This document shows positions 9,425 to 19,734 of a stretch of 36,469 nt of DNA, one piece after another (within the stretch, counting starts at the first letter, position 1; every line of letters begins with the position of its first letter). This stretch comes from Armatimonadota bacterium (GTDB lineage Bacteria; Armatimonadota; Fervidibacteria; Fervidibacterales; Thermosaccharophagaceae). The stretch covers positions 1 through 36,469 of the forward strand of contig JANXAS010000032.1 of the NCBI GenBank assembly GCA_025062195.1, given 5' to 3'. A program made the translations under genes and the position numbers. The notes beneath the pieces are model-generated. The model was not told the DNA's origin. It worked only from the letters and a program-made list of their open reading frames with translations, and did no database searches.

Positions 9425-9736
9425 ATGGCGATCGTTGAGGTCTCAATCATCCCCATCGGGACTGGTGGCACTGGATTAAGCGATTACATAGCGCATGCGA
9501 TTAAGGTGCTCTCACAGCGCGCCGAAAGAGAGGGCTTAAAGTTTCAAGTTGGCGCGATGGGAACGGTTATAGAGGGCGACATTGATATCGCCATTGCGGC
9601 AGTGAGGGAGATGCAAGAGGCGCTCTTTAAACTCGGATGTAAGAGACTGATCACTCGGATTGAAATTGATGACAGGCGTGACAGGTCGCAAACTGCTGAG
9701 GAGAAAGTGCGAGCGGTTGAAGAGAAGCTCAAGTAG
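9425..9736 (+). CDS. MTH1187 family thiamine-binding protein (DUF77)
   Basis: This 103-residue protein matches the MTH1187/YkoF-like family of ferredoxin-fold thiamine-binding proteins: IVEVSIIPIGTGGTGLSDYI at the start, the central MGTVIEGD motif, and a C-terminal TRIEIDDRRDR strand. Family members bind thiamine or its precursors and often occur near thiamine genes, but none is visible here and no TPP riboswitch core was found upstream. The start is well supported by GAGGTGAT (9412-9419), five bases before ATG. It is divergent from the GH172 gene and stands alone. Confidence 0.93.
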   Translation: MAIVEVSIIPIGTGGTGLSDYIAHAIKVLSQRAEREGLKFQVGAMGTVIEGDIDIAIAAVREMQEALFKLGCKRLITRIEIDDRRDRSQTAEEKVRAVEEKLK

Positions 9737-9952
9737 CTGACCCACTTTGAAGAGGGTGAACATTGGCAATACCATTTCAAAAACTGAAGCAACATGGGCT
9801 CCGTTTGAATCAACAAACGATGAAGATTTTCACCGTGCAGCGCTTCACACATTGAGCGACGGTCGTTTGGAGCACGAAAGGCTATAGTGCTATCCTTTAT
9901 TGGGCATAGGAAAAGCTGTCGGTGCAAGCAAGTGCTAAATGGATTAACGGTG

Positions 9953-10987
9953 TTACTTATATCCCTGCAGGAAGCCCTTGGGCATTAATTCCGCGTAGCG
10001 TGAAAGCTGTCGGCGCAAATTTTCTGCCCCACTTTTATCTCGGCAAACGAATACCGATGCTGTGGTGGCAGGGATGTAAACTTTATCATTCCGCTCCTTA
10101 ATCCAGACGACGACGGTGTAAACTCCGGGGCGGTTGGCGAAGAACGGCAATGGCGAGAAAAACGAGCCATCGTCAGTAACGACGATGTCGCCGCGTGAAC
10201 CATCGGCATACCTCGCATTTGGCGGCAAAAGCTTGAATAGTGATTTTCTCTCATCGGGCAATCCATAGGCGCCTCGTCTATTCAGTTCCTCCCTCGCCAT
10301 TGGCGAGGGCAACGGCTCATAGAATACATCGATGTTATGCAACTCCCACCCATCTGTGACGCTGCCTGCAATCTGCAGCCGTTCATCAAGTGTGGCGAAT
10401 TGGGGCAACGGATAAAGCTTGACCAATTTTGTCACAAACTCTTGAACTACATATGTCCACATGCCTCCCGTTGCAATCCCAATACCCACATGTGTCGCAT
10501 ACCTTTGAAGCAATGTCCTTCTGTGCCCATCATTGGGTGGCTTTTCAGCGAGGTAGGAACTTACGATTGCCTCGTGGAGACGCTCAATCGGTATCCCTTT
10601 AGTGCGGCTCAGGTTCTCGGAGAGAGCGTGATAGCCACCAGCAAGTGAATAGCGCATATATGGCTTTAGACCGTCCCTGTCCCAATGACTGAAGTATTCG
10701 CCATCAGCCATATCATTTGCGTGAAGTTGTGCCACAGCACATGCATGTTCATCAATTTCAACCGGCGGAACTCCGTTGCTTGTCCTCGCACGATTTATCT
10801 CGGAGAGCATGCGAAGCCTGAACTCATGCATCCATTCTTGCGTGCTGCCAGCCGGCACCAAGTTTAGCGTTAAAAATAAAAGTCCAACAGCGATCCAAAG
10901 ATAGCTTCCCGGCTTTGCCGCCACGAAAACACGAACAAACCAAACACACTTCTCAAATACCCTTTTAAGTCTCATTTGCCGCTTCAT
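9953..10987 (-). CDS. CAP (SCP/PR1)-domain protein, membrane-anchored or secreted
   Basis: The 344-residue protein has a basic N-terminus and one hydrophobic segment (about 28-47), acting as an anchor or uncleaved signal. The CAP domain follows at about 55-190: LSEINRARTSNGVPPVEID, then HANDMADGEYFSHWDRDG, with the family histidine, SENLSR with the glutamate, and NDGHRRTLLQ. The remaining C-terminal 150 residues form a separate beta-rich domain with a segment near 285-310 (GVYTVVVWI) that looks immunoglobulin-like. Bacterial CAP proteins are extracellular and their biochemical role is mostly unknown. The ATG overlaps the stop codon of the upstream DUF58 gene by four bases (ATGA), so the two are translationally coupled. 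Confidence 0.88.
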   Translation of the reverse strand: MKRQMRLKRVFEKCVWFVRVFVAAKPGSYLWIAVGLLFLTLNLVPAGSTQEWMHEFRLRMLSEINRARTSNGVPPVEIDEHACAVAQLHANDMADGEYFSHWDRDGLKPYMRYSLAGGYHALSENLSRTKGIPIERLHEAIVSSYLAEKPPNDGHRRTLLQRYATHVGIGIATGGMWTYVVQEFVTKLVKLYPLPQFATLDERLQIAGSVTDGWELHNIDVFYEPLPSPMAREELNRRGAYGLPDERKSLFKLLPPNARYADGSRGDIVVTDDGSFFSPLPFFANRPGVYTVVVWIKERNDKVYIPATTASVFVCRDKSGAENLRRQLSRYAELMPKGFLQGYK

Positions 10988-11922
10988 TCCTGCTGCAACC
11001 CTATCAACGGTTGTGAAGTGATGGCTCTCCTTCGCCTTGAGCGCCAGCTCAGGTATTCACTCAACGACTTGTCAAATGGTTCATCTGTGCGAAGGAGCTT
11101 GTAGTCGGCGTGGACTTTTGAACACATCTCCTTGCACTCCGTTAGGAACTTTTCAAGCTCTCGCCTGTAAGAAGCACTGAGCGCAACTGGGTCTGCTGGC
11201 AATGCCCTGTGTGATTCCATATCTCTGAAAACGGATGGCTCATCAAACGGCAGTTCAAGCTCCGCCGGGTCAAGCACCTGAAATGTAATTATCTCATGCT
11301 TGCGATGCCTAAGGAAGCTCAAGGCTCTTTGGAACGAACCATCGTCTTCAATCAGGTCGGAAAGCAGTATTATCAATCCCCTTCTTTTCAAGCGCTCGCC
11401 CAACTCCAAGATAGCGCTGCCGAAATTTGTTCTCCCATAGGGGCGCACGCTCTCCAAAGCCTCAACGAGTGTCTCAAAATGAGATGGATGCATCCTTGGA
11501 GGGATGTAAACCAATGTGCGCTCATTGAAGAGCACCAAGCCGACTGAGTCACGTTGTTTTAGGGCGAGGTATGCAAGTGCGGAAGCCGTAACTGACGCAT
11601 ACTCAAATTTGCCCATCGCCGTCGTCCCAAAGGACATTGAAGCGCTCGCATCAACAAACAGATAGCAGCGAAGGTTCGTCTCCTCTTCAAACTCCCTAAC
11701 ATACAACCTATCCGACTTAGCATATGCTTTCCAGTCAACATGGCGCACATCGTCACCCGGAAAATAAGGTCGGTGCTCCGCAAACTCAATGCTTGAGCCT
11801 TTGTATGTGCTCCTGTGCATGCCACCAAGGAAGCCCTCAACAACAGTGCGTGCACGCAGCTCAAGCCCCTTTATCTTGGCGAGCAACTCCGGCAGCAGCC
11901 GCTCATCAACAATCTCCGCCAT
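10984..11922 (-). CDS. DUF58 / von Willebrand factor A-like domain protein
   Basis: This is a 312-residue member of the DUF58 family, proteins with a vWA-like metal-binding domain that usually accompany MoxR ATPases. The DUF58 core is seen as STYKGSSIEFAEHRPYFPGDD, then VRHVDWKAYAKSDRLYVREFEEE (about residues 38-80). The vWA MIDAS motif DASASMS follows near residue 92, with a later LLSDLIEDDG. No MoxR gene lies in the window, which is unusual. The start is ATG 11922; an in-frame TTG is two codons upstream. It is downstream of the TIM-barrel gene (51-base gap) and overlaps the CAP gene by four bases. Confidence 0.93.
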   Translation of the reverse strand: MAEIVDERLLPELLAKIKGLELRARTVVEGFLGGMHRSTYKGSSIEFAEHRPYFPGDDVRHVDWKAYAKSDRLYVREFEEETNLRCYLFVDASASMSFGTTAMGKFEYASVTASALAYLALKQRDSVGLVLFNERTLVYIPPRMHPSHFETLVEALESVRPYGRTNFGSAILELGERLKRRGLIILLSDLIEDDGSFQRALSFLRHRKHEIITFQVLDPAELELPFDEPSVFRDMESHRALPADPVALSASYRRELEKFLTECKEMCSKVHADYKLLRTDEPFDKSLSEYLSWRSRRRRAITSQPLIGLQQE

Positions 11923-11973
11923 TCTCAATCAACACCGAGTCGCACAAGCTGATACTTATCTTTAAAATGACAC

Positions 11974-12834
11974 CTATGGGTCAGCGAGTATTTCAGAGCG
12001 CAGCCTCTCAAGATACTTTACAGCCTCTGCCACATCTCTGCGCTGCTGTTCCCCGGTTATCTCACGCTCAATTGTGAGCGGACCTACATAGCCAACCTCC
12101 TTCAGCGTCTTGAGGAAAAGCGGTATGTTCACATCGCCCTGCCCAAGCGGCACCTCTTCACCCCATTCCTCTCCCGGTCTGGATGACCATTTTGCATCCT
12201 TACAGTGGACACTGCGCACATACACACCGACTTTGCGCAGCGCCTCAATTGGCTCACCGGAACCGTAGAGTATCATGTTAGCCGGATCAAAGTTCACAAA
12301 GAGATTATCCTTACCGACATCCTTGATAAACCTGAGGAGCGTATCGGCGGTCTCTTGACCGGTCTCAAGGTGGAAGCGCTGTCCGTTTGACTTTGCATAA
12401 TCGCACACTTCCATGCACGCCTCAACGACTTCGCCATACAGCGGATCAGTTGGGTCTTCGGGTATGAATCCGATGTGCATCGCTATTGCGTCAACACCGA
12501 GCGCAGCTGCAAAGTCGGATATCTCTTTAGTCTCGTTGAGGCGCTCCGCCCTTGTCTCGCTCGGAACAAGCCCAACAGTCTTCCTTACGGTCGGTATGTC
12601 AGCGTAGCTCTCCCCCGGAAACCCGCAAAACACAACCGTAACTATTATCCCGGCTTCCTCCAAATCTCTCTTGAGCTGCTCAACATGTTCTTTCGTGCGA
12701 AATTGTTTTGGCGGCGCATGGAGCTGTATCGTCGGGATGCCAAGCTCCTTTACAACCTGAGGGGTAACACCCAAGCCAGCCCCTATTGATGTGAACACGC
12801 CAATTGGATAGCGCTCCTCAACGCTGCCCATCAT
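11974..12834 (-). CDS. Sugar phosphate isomerase/epimerase-like TIM barrel
   Basis: A 286-residue AP-endonuclease-2 type (xylose-isomerase-like) TIM barrel. The divalent-metal ligands of the family can be placed: Glu in HLETGQET, Asp in VNFDPANMI, His in VRSVHCKDA and Glu in LTIEREI. The substrate is not readable; relatives epimerise or isomerise keto-sugars or inositol derivatives. The frame opens at 12864, but the ribosome binding site GGGGGTGGTG lies just before a double ATG at 12834/12831, so 12834 is preferred. This start lies inside the last codons of prfB, an overlap of 17 bases that implies cotranscription and probably coupled translation. Confidence 0.9.
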   Translation of the reverse strand: MMGSVEERYPIGVFTSIGAGLGVTPQVVKELGIPTIQLHAPPKQFRTKEHVEQLKRDLEEAGIIVTVVFCGFPGESYADIPTVRKTVGLVPSETRAERLNETKEISDFAAALGVDAIAMHIGFIPEDPTDPLYGEVVEACMEVCDYAKSNGQRFHLETGQETADTLLRFIKDVGKDNLFVNFDPANMILYGSGEPIEALRKVGVYVRSVHCKDAKWSSRPGEEWGEEVPLGQGDVNIPLFLKTLKEVGYVGPLTIEREITGEQQRRDVAEAVKYLERLRSEILADP

Positions 12835-13940
12835 CACCACCCCCATAGGCTCTAAGATACGCACTTATAAACTCATCAATCTCGCCATCAAGCACTGCTT
12901 CAACATTTGTTCTCTCAACACCTGTGCGGTGGTCTTTGACGAGCGTATATGGATGGAGCACATAGCTTCGTATCTGGCTGCCAAAGCTTATCTCCTTCCT
13001 TTCGCCACGCAACCTCTCAATCTCCTCCAGCCGTTTCCTGCGCTCATATTCATATAGCCGCGAGCGCAGCACTTCCATTGCAATTTGCCTGTTGCGCAGC
13101 TGCGACCTTTCAGCCTGACATGTGACGACAATGCCGGTTGGTATGTGCGTGATGCGGACTGCCGAATCAGTCGTATTGACATGCTGTCCGCCGTGCCCAC
13201 TTGCCCTAAATGTCTCAATGCGCAATTCCTCCGGGTTTATCTCAACCTTTATCTCCTCGCCTATCTCGGGTATGACATCAACCGATGCAAAAGATGTGTG
13301 CCTTCTCCTGTTGAAGTCAAACGGGGATATACGCACAAGCCTGTGGACGCCCCTCTCGGCTTTCAGGTAGCCGTAAGCGTATGGACCTTTGACGAGTGCC
13401 GTTAGACTTTTTATGCCAGCTTGTTCACCCGGGAGTATTTCAATAACTCTAAACTCGTAACCACGGCGCTGCGCCCACATGCGATACATTCTTGCGAGCA
13501 TCTCAGCCCAGTCCATCGCATCAACGCCACCAGCTCCGGGGTTGATTGAGAGGATGGCATTTTTACCGTCATGCTCACCACTTAGGAGCGCACGCATTTC
13601 AAGCTCTTCAAACTCGCCCTTGATTGAAACAAGTTCAGCCTCAAGCTCCTCATTTATACTCTCGTCATCCTCCTCAACAGCCAGTTGTGCAAACGCCATT
13701 AATTCTCTTGCCTTACGCTCAATCCCATCCCATGGCTCAAGCTCAGATTGCAGCTCACTGACCTTGCGCACGACTGCCTGTGCATCACCTTCAGTCATCC
13801 AAAAGTTGGGTTGGTTTAGTCGTTCCCTTAGCTGGTTCAACTCTTCCCTTTTCCTTGGCAGGTCAAAGGCGATCGCCCAGCTCACTGAGCCGGGCAAGCA
13901 ATTGCTCTATCTCCTTCACAATTTCCCTTGCGTCAGGCAA
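12818..13940 (-). CDS. prfB: Peptide chain release factor 2, with programmed +1 frameshift
   Basis: RF2 releases the peptide at UGA and UAA. The main part reads in one frame from 13864 to 12818 and contains the stop-codon recognition motif SPF ([10 protein letters not shown]) and the peptidyl-hydrolysis motif GGQ ([10 protein letters not shown]). The true N-terminus is in the zero frame upstream: from TTG 13940 (SD GAGGTGA five bases before it), 25 codons encode [14 protein letters not shown] and [10 protein letters not shown], then CTT TGA C occurs. A +1 slip at CTT (13868-13866), skipping the T at 13865, joins GAC at 13864. The fused product is 373 residues, with TGA as codon 26 exactly as in E. 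coli. The gene starts about 14 bases after the secA stop. Confidence 0.95.
13862..13868 (-). other. prfB programmed +1 frameshift site
   Basis: On the minus strand the bases read CTT TGA C in the zero frame of the RF2 N-terminal segment. This is the autoregulatory slip site known from most bacterial prfB genes: low RF2 lets the ribosome shift at the in-frame UGA. The usual SD-like stimulator (AGGGGG) three bases upstream is weak here; only a short GGGC in CTGGGCGATCGC is seen. Confidence 0.93.
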
Positions 13941-13953
13941 CACTCTCACCTCG

Positions 13954-16900
13954 CTAATGCGCCTTGGTGCTCTCTTTCATTTCCTTGAGCATGCAGCACT
14001 TCTTGTATTTCTTTCCGCTCCCGCATGGGCATGGGTCATTACGCCCAACCTTATGCACCCTTACGGGGCGCTGAACATCTGTCCTCTCGCTTGCTGAAGC
14101 AATTGCCTCCTCAGCACCAGTTGTATCCACAGACACTGCCACAACTTCATCATGCCGCTCACGCAATTGCGAGACCCTCGCCTGCTGCTGTTGTATTTCC
14201 GGCTGCCCATAAAACGCCCATCTTACAACCTCCTCTCTTATGCTTTGGAGCAACTGTTGAAACATCTCGTAAGCCTCACGCTGATATTCAACGAACGGGT
14301 CTCTTTGACCATAGGCTCTAAGGTGAATATGGTCACGAAGGTAATCCATGTTTGCGAGGTGGTCAATCCATTTCGTGCTTATAGCCCAAAGCACGATGCG
14401 CCTCTCGTAATCACGCATCGCCTCCTCACCAAATATCTCCTCCTTGCGCTCATAAAACTCAAGCGCCCTCTGATAGATGAGTTCTTTGACCTCCTCTCTC
14501 GTCAATCCGGTTAGCTCCGAGAGGTTAACCAGCTCATCAATTGGGATGAATTGGCGCATCGTTTGCATGAATGCGTCCCAGTTCCAACTCTCCCTCGGGA
14601 TCGTCTCACTCAAGTGATAATCAACGGCGCTGTCAATCACGGCACGCAGCATCTCAATGACATTTGCGCGCATGTCTGCGCCTTCAAGCACTTTACGCCT
14701 GTCGGAGTAAATTATCTCCCGTTGCATGTTCATGACATCGTCGTATCGCAATGTGTGCTTTCTTATCTCAAAGTTGTGCGCCTCCACTTTCTGCTGCGCC
14801 TTCTCCATCGCCTTGCTGACTATACGGCTCTCTATTGGCAGCTCCTCCCACCAACCTCGCAGCCAAGGATGGTTCAGCTTGTCACCGTAAAGCCTCATCC
14901 ATTCGTCCTGAAGTGAGACATAGAAGCGCGACGAACCTGGGTCTCCTTGTCTCCCTGAGCGCCCTCTAAGTTGGTTATCAATTCGCCTGCTCTCATGCCT
15001 CTCCGTCCCAATTATGTGCAGTCCGCCAACTTCCACAACCTTGTGATATTGCTTGTTGTGTATCATATGCACCTTGCAATCCGGGTCATCGCACAATTCC
15101 TCTGGGTGATTTTTGATGTCCGGCTTGCCGCCGAGAATTATGTCAACACCCCTACCAGCCATATTAGTTGCAACCGTCACAGCAAAGAGCCTCCCGGCTT
15201 CGGCAATTATTTGAGCTTCGCGCTCATGGTGCTTTGCGTTCAGCACATTGTGCGGTATGCCCTCACTTAATGCCTTTGACAGGCGCTTAAGAATTTCAGG
15301 TTCTGGAACCAGCTTTATCAACTCAGCGAAGCGCCTCAGGTTAGCTTCTTCAAAGATTTCCGTATCCAATCCTACTTCCTTAGCCACCCTTCTAACCTTA
15401 ACTACATCAAGCCTTTCAAGCGGGGTATTTATGACTTGGCGCATCCTGTTAAAATCTTCTGGGCTTAACTCATTGGCGTTATACTTTGCGTGTATTCGGT
15501 CAAGCGTGAGATAGCACAGGGCGAGCAGTTGCAGGTAATGCGGTTTCAAGCGCTCACTCAAAAACTCAGAGACAGCAACTGAGCGAGTCCCAACAAGGAC
15601 TGGCTGCCCCCTGCAATAGCAGTTAAGTATCTCGGCGACGATGCCCCTGAATTTTGCCTCCTGCACTTTGTAGACTATATCTGGGTGGTCAACTCGTATC
15701 ATCGGCTTATGCGTTGGTATGACCACAACAGGCATGCCATAAATCTTGATGAACTCTCCTTCCTCTGTCTTAGCTGTGCCTGTCATCCCAGCAAGCTTGT
15801 AATACATGCGGAAAAAGTTCTGAAGCGTTATAGTCGCAACAGTCTGGCTCTCCCGTTGTATCCTGACGCCCTCTTTAGCCTCAATTGCCTGATGCAACCC
15901 ATCACTGTAACGGCGCCCGAACATCAACCTGCCCGTGAACTCATCAACGAGGATGACTTCGCCGTCCTTGACGATATAATCAACATCGCGATGGAAGAGT
16001 GAATGCGCCTTAAGTGCGTTCATGACATAGTGGTAGATTTCAAAGTTTGCCGGGTCGGAGAGGTTATCAACACCAAGTTGTCTTTCAACCTTGCGCAAGC
16101 CTTCATCAGTCAGGGCGACTGTGCGAGCTTTCTCATCAACTGTGTAATCAATCTCTGGTTTGAGCGTGCGCACAACCCTGTCAACATCGTAGTAAATCCT
16201 CGTTGGCTTCTCAGCAACGCCAGAGATAATAAGCGGTGTCCTTGCCTCATCAATCAGTATGCTGTCAACCTCGTCAACGATGGCGTAAAACAGCTCCCTC
16301 AAAACTGTGTCTTCAAGTCTCCATGCAAGGTTGTCACGCAAGTAGTCAAAGCCAAGTTCGGTGTTCGTCACATATGTGACATCGCACCTGTAGTTTGCCT
16401 GTCTTTCCTCAGTCCCCATAAAGTGCTGTATGTATCCGACTGTAAGCCCGAGATATTCGTAGATTGGACCCATCCACTCAGCGTCTCTTTTTGCGAGGTA
16501 GTCGTTGACTGTGACCAAATGGACGCCTCTTCCGGTTAAGGCATTCAAGTAAAGTGGCAAGGTGGCTACAAGCGTCTTACCCTCACCCGTTTTCATCTCG
16601 GCGATCTTTCCCTCGTGAAGGACTATGCCACCAATTATCTGGACATCAAAGTGCCTCATGTTCAATGTTCGCCTTGCAGCTTCCCTCACCATAGCGAATG
16701 CGAGCGGCAATATCTTGCGCAGGTATTCTTGTTCCTTATCCTTAAGTGCCGTATCTGCAGCTGCAAGCTCCTCTTCAAGCCTCCTTCTCTCATCCGGCTC
16801 TTTGCAACGGAGCCACTGCTCCCTCTTCGCCTCATATTCAAATCGCTCACGCTCAGTATATGCTTTAAGCTCTGCCTTGAACTGCTCCGTCTTCGCCTTG

Positions 16901-17061
16901 AAGTCCTCGTCACGCCACTTTCGCACCTCCATCTCAAGTGCGTTTATCTCCCTGACGCGCCTTCTAAGGAACCTTATGCGCCACTCATTGACACTAAACA
17001 CCTTCCCAAACCCGTTCCATATTGCCCCTCCAAATTCCCAAAAGAAATCACTCAATGACAT
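13954..17061 (-). CDS. secA: Preprotein translocase ATPase SecA
   Basis: SecA drives secretory proteins through SecYEG. The 1035-residue protein shows Walker A MKTGEGKT (about 156-163), the DEAD-type box [15 protein letters not shown] (about 261), [12 protein letters not shown] and [15 protein letters not shown] in the second motor domain, and a C-terminal SEC-C zinc motif [16 protein letters not shown]. About 90 residues (about 505-598) are inserted in the second nucleotide-binding domain between EFLSERLK and the usual [16 protein letters not shown], making it longer than the E. coli enzyme. ATG 17061 is preferred over an upstream codon at 17067 because GGGGTGA lies six bases before it. It is first in the run to prfB and beyond. 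Confidence 0.97.
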   Translation of the reverse strand: MSLSDFFWEFGGAIWNGFGKVFSVNEWRIRFLRRRVREINALEMEVRKWRDEDFKAKTEQFKAELKAYTERERFEYEAKREQWLRCKEPDERRRLEEELAAADTALKDKEQEYLRKILPLAFAMVREAARRTLNMRHFDVQIIGGIVLHEGKIAEMKTGEGKTLVATLPLYLNALTGRGVHLVTVNDYLAKRDAEWMGPIYEYLGLTVGYIQHFMGTEERQANYRCDVTYVTNTELGFDYLRDNLAWRLEDTVLRELFYAIVDEVDSILIDEARTPLIISGVAEKPTRIYYDVDRVVRTLKPEIDYTVDEKARTVALTDEGLRKVERQLGVDNLSDPANFEIYHYVMNALKAHSLFHRDVDYIVKDGEVILVDEFTGRLMFGRRYSDGLHQAIEAKEGVRIQRESQTVATITLQNFFRMYYKLAGMTGTAKTEEGEFIKIYGMPVVVIPTHKPMIRVDHPDIVYKVQEAKFRGIVAEILNCYCRGQPVLVGTRSVAVSEFLSERLKPHYLQLLALCYLTLDRIHAKYNANELSPEDFNRMRQVINTPLERLDVVKVRRVAKEVGLDTEIFEEANLRRFAELIKLVPEPEILKRLSKALSEGIPHNVLNAKHHEREAQIIAEAGRLFAVTVATNMAGRGVDIILGGKPDIKNHPEELCDDPDCKVHMIHNKQYHKVVEVGGLHIIGTERHESRRIDNQLRGRSGRQGDPGSSRFYVSLQDEWMRLYGDKLNHPWLRGWWEELPIESRIVSKAMEKAQQKVEAHNFEIRKHTLRYDDVMNMQREIIYSDRRKVLEGADMRANVIEMLRAVIDSAVDYHLSETIPRESWNWDAFMQTMRQFIPIDELVNLSELTGLTREEVKELIYQRALEFYERKEEIFGEEAMRDYERRIVLWAISTKWIDHLANMDYLRDHIHLRAYGQRDPFVEYQREAYEMFQQLLQSIREEVVRWAFYGQPEIQQQQARVSQLRERHDEVVAVSVDTTGAEEAIASASERTDVQRPVRVHKVGRNDPCPCGSGKKYKKCCMLKEMKESTKAH

Positions 17062-17455
17062 TAACACTCACCCCTAATAAGCCTACTTGATGACGCAAAG
17101 CGAAGACTCTCCGCACGCTGGAAGCATCCCCAAGACTTTTATTGCAATCTCCGATGGCAACTAAGACGATAGCGCAAATATACTCTGTGGCGCATCACCT
17201 TAAACTTCGCCTGTAAGTCAAACCATTTAATAGTTACCTTGCGGACTATCGCTCATCCATTCAGGGCGATGAATTGATCAAATAGCAACTTCATGCTCAC
17301 CACTTCGCCATCGTTTACAATTTTCCGACTGCTCGCAAACTTTTAACACGGGGTGATGAACCAATCAACGCCCTCGCTCAACCATTCAAATATGGTGCGA
17401 TCGCACTGATAAACTGTTACCCATTCAACTCATTGTAACACGATGGTGATCGTTC
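17062..17455. other. Divergent promoter region between secA and the GT39 gene
   Basis: A 394-base gap between divergent genes that must carry both promoters. I see no coding sequence, RNA gene or repeat, and no promoter hexamer pair I would trust. Confidence 0.5.
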
Positions 17456-19228
17456 TTGGCGTTTGAGAGAATTAAATCTCAAAGTGAACGCTCAATTAAG
17501 ACAATGCCCAATAAGGTAGGTCACCTATTGAGGGGAAGGCTCACAGATATCGTTCTGGCAAGCCTTCTATTCTTTGGCTCGTTTATAAGCGTCGTATGGA
17601 CATCTGATGACATGGGTGTAACCTATGACGAAGCCATATATGCTGGCTGTGCATTGCGCTTCTTACAGTGGCTTAACATGACACTTCAAAGCATAAAGCA
17701 TGGCGACTTTGTGTCGCCATTCAAGTATGAAACGATACAAGCCTATTGGCACGCAAAGGATATGCACCCACCATTCCCGAAAATGCTCACAGCAATGACA
17801 TATCTGCTCTTTGGGAATATTATGCCGGCTGGGCTTGCACCATTGCGCAGCAGCACCGCGCTCATGTTCGCCGCACTTATTGTCGCTGTCTACATTTGGC
17901 TGCTACGCTACTTTGGACGCACCGCCGCAATATATGGCGCACTGGCGCTGCTCACTATGCCGAGAGTATTTGCGCATGCCCATTTCGTCACTTTGGATGT
18001 GCCAGTTGCCTCTGCGACATTCATTGCCACAATTCTTATGGCGAATGCTGTCGAACATAAGAGCAAAATGCTTACAGCATTTGGTGCTTTGGCACTCGGC
18101 ATCGCCTTCTCGTGCAAGATGAACGCCCTATTAGCCCCATTTGGTCTGCTTACCTTCTTCCTAATTGATCGGCTTTTAAGCAGCCGCCATATGGGCGAGC
18201 GCACGGAAGCGAACGCCAAGTTGCTGCGCGCTATATTTGTGACGGCTGTCTCAACAGCATTTGCGTTCGCATTTTTGCTCCTGACATGGCTATGGCTTTG
18301 GTATGAGACGCCCAAGAGGTTGGCATCTTATATCCTCTTTCACGGCAAGCATTTCCCCGTGCATACTTTTTATCTTGGCAAGATGCACGCATATGCGCCG
18401 TGGCATTATCCGCTTGTTATGACCGCCGTAACCACGCCGGCGCTAACTTTGCTGATGGCATTAGCTGGCACAGCTATTACCATTGTCCGTTGGCAAAGCA
18501 CACCGATGTTGGCTCGCGTTGCCCTAATAAATTACATCATCCACATTGCACCGTTCTGTTTGCCACAAACACCAAAATACAACTGTGTGCGCCTTTTCAT
18601 GCCCGCAATTCCGTTCTTAATTGTGCTTGCCTCGTTCGCCTTCCACAAATTGGAAATGATTGCGAGCAAATTGCTGGCGAGGGTGCATCCATATATCAAT
18701 GTCCGCCCCAAGATTATCTCCCTCTCACTCATCGTCATTTTCATTGCGCCTTCATTGAACTCGCTTCTTCGTATCCATCCATTTGAACTGTCATACTACA
18801 ATGCTCTGGTTGGTGGCACAAGAGGCGCAGTATACCGTTGGGGCTTTGAAAGCACCTATTGGGGCGTCAACATTGTTCAACTTCTTCCATTCCTCAACGA
18901 ACAGCGAGATGGCAGCCTTGTTTTCATCATCCCGGTCGGATTGCACGCTTACATGGACTTGTATATTCGCTTTGGATGGCTAAAGCCGACGCTGCGTTTC
19001 ACAAGCAAAATTGAGGATTTACCGAAAGCCGACTTCGCTATGTTTCAGGGAAGCCAAACGGAGATTTACGATAATCCAATCACATGGTTCCTGTGGCTGA
19101 AGTGCAAGCCAGCACACGCGGCAGTTTACGACGGTGTGCCAATAGCCGCCGTTTATGACGCAAACGCTATACGCATCGCTTTAAAGTGGGGAGCAAAACG
19201 AACGCAACTTCCTCACAAAAACGATTGA
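17456..19228 (+). CDS. GT39/PMT-like membrane glycosyltransferase
   Basis: A 590-residue polytopic membrane protein with about ten hydrophobic segments. The first TM (about 30-49) is followed by DDMGVTYDE, the acidic first-loop motif of the PMT/ArnT/GT39 superfamily, whose members transfer sugars from polyprenyl-phosphate donors on the outer face of the membrane. The C-terminal part (about 440-560) is a less hydrophobic external domain starting at FELSYYNALVGG. The acceptor is unknown. The start is TTG 17456 with GGTGATC just upstream; ATG 17504 is an alternative without a visible ribosome binding site. It is alone on its strand, divergent from secA. Confidence 0.82.
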   Translation: MAFERIKSQSERSIKTMPNKVGHLLRGRLTDIVLASLLFFGSFISVVWTSDDMGVTYDEAIYAGCALRFLQWLNMTLQSIKHGDFVSPFKYETIQAYWHAKDMHPPFPKMLTAMTYLLFGNIMPAGLAPLRSSTALMFAALIVAVYIWLLRYFGRTAAIYGALALLTMPRVFAHAHFVTLDVPVASATFIATILMANAVEHKSKMLTAFGALALGIAFSCKMNALLAPFGLLTFFLIDRLLSSRHMGERTEANAKLLRAIFVTAVSTAFAFAFLLLTWLWLWYETPKRLASYILFHGKHFPVHTFYLGKMHAYAPWHYPLVMTAVTTPALTLLMALAGTAITIVRWQSTPMLARVALINYIIHIAPFCLPQTPKYNCVRLFMPAIPFLIVLASFAFHKLEMIASKLLARVHPYINVRPKIISLSLIVIFIAPSLNSLLRIHPFELSYYNALVGGTRGAVYRWGFESTYWGVNIVQLLPFLNEQRDGSLVFIIPVGLHAYMDLYIRFGWLKPTLRFTSKIEDLPKADFAMFQGSQTEIYDNPITWFLWLKCKPAHAAVYDGVPIAAVYDANAIRIALKWGAKRTQLPHKND

Positions 19229-19734
19229 GAAGACCAACCCACATAGGAGTAGCTTAAAAGAGAAAGCCTCGCTGCTATCTTGAATCATGCTCTTTATGTG
19301 CATGGTCATTAACTTCACCCGTCCCCGGAGTTTTCGGATGGACTTAGTCTGCCCACACAACGCCAAATTTGTCCTTCACCCTTTTTGATAGCGGCGCCAG
19401 CTACAGCCTCACCAATCGTGAATGACGGTCGCAAAATTCACTCGGTGACAAAACCAGACAATAAAATGGGTTATGATGGCGGCTTAATTTGAAGACCGAT
19501 TAACTTTTTGTAGGAGTTGCGCAGCTGAAGCAGGGGCGGATGAAATCCGCCAAAAATATCGGGCAGGTTTAACCTCCCATTGCATCTTGCTCTGTGTGCG
19601 GATGAAATAAGCCACTTGATAATTCTGAGGCAATATTGGGGCAGGCTTTCCTCTTACCCTGCGAAACAACTTCAACTGCGTAAGCCCTGATTTTTGATAA
19701 AGAGCAAAGCGCTGCTATATGCATCCCCAGCGCT
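19229..19734. other. Gene-free spacer with hairpin repeats
   Basis: This 506-base gap between convergent genes holds two family C repeat units in its second half (19534-19671). The first half shows nothing recognisable. Confidence 0.5.
19534..19671. repeat. Family C hairpin repeat, two units
   Basis: Unit one has GGCGGATGAAATCCGCC followed by GGGCAGGTTTAACCTCCC; unit two has GCGGATGAAAT and GGGGCAGGCTTTCCTC. The same two-hairpin pattern recurs at 36036-36210. The GCGGAT/ATCCGC arms pair, as do GGCAGG and the following CCT run. Confidence 0.6.

Noticed and set aside
13866-13897. Simple single-frame prfB start at 13897
   Set aside because: The upstream zero frame matches the RF2 N-terminus and carries the CTT TGA C slip site, so the single-frame start is an artefact.
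16003-16539. Long open frame of 178 codons opposite secA
   Set aside because: It is antisense to well-conserved secA sequence and encodes nothing recognisable; several other such frames (13479-13988, 16625-17077) have the same origin.
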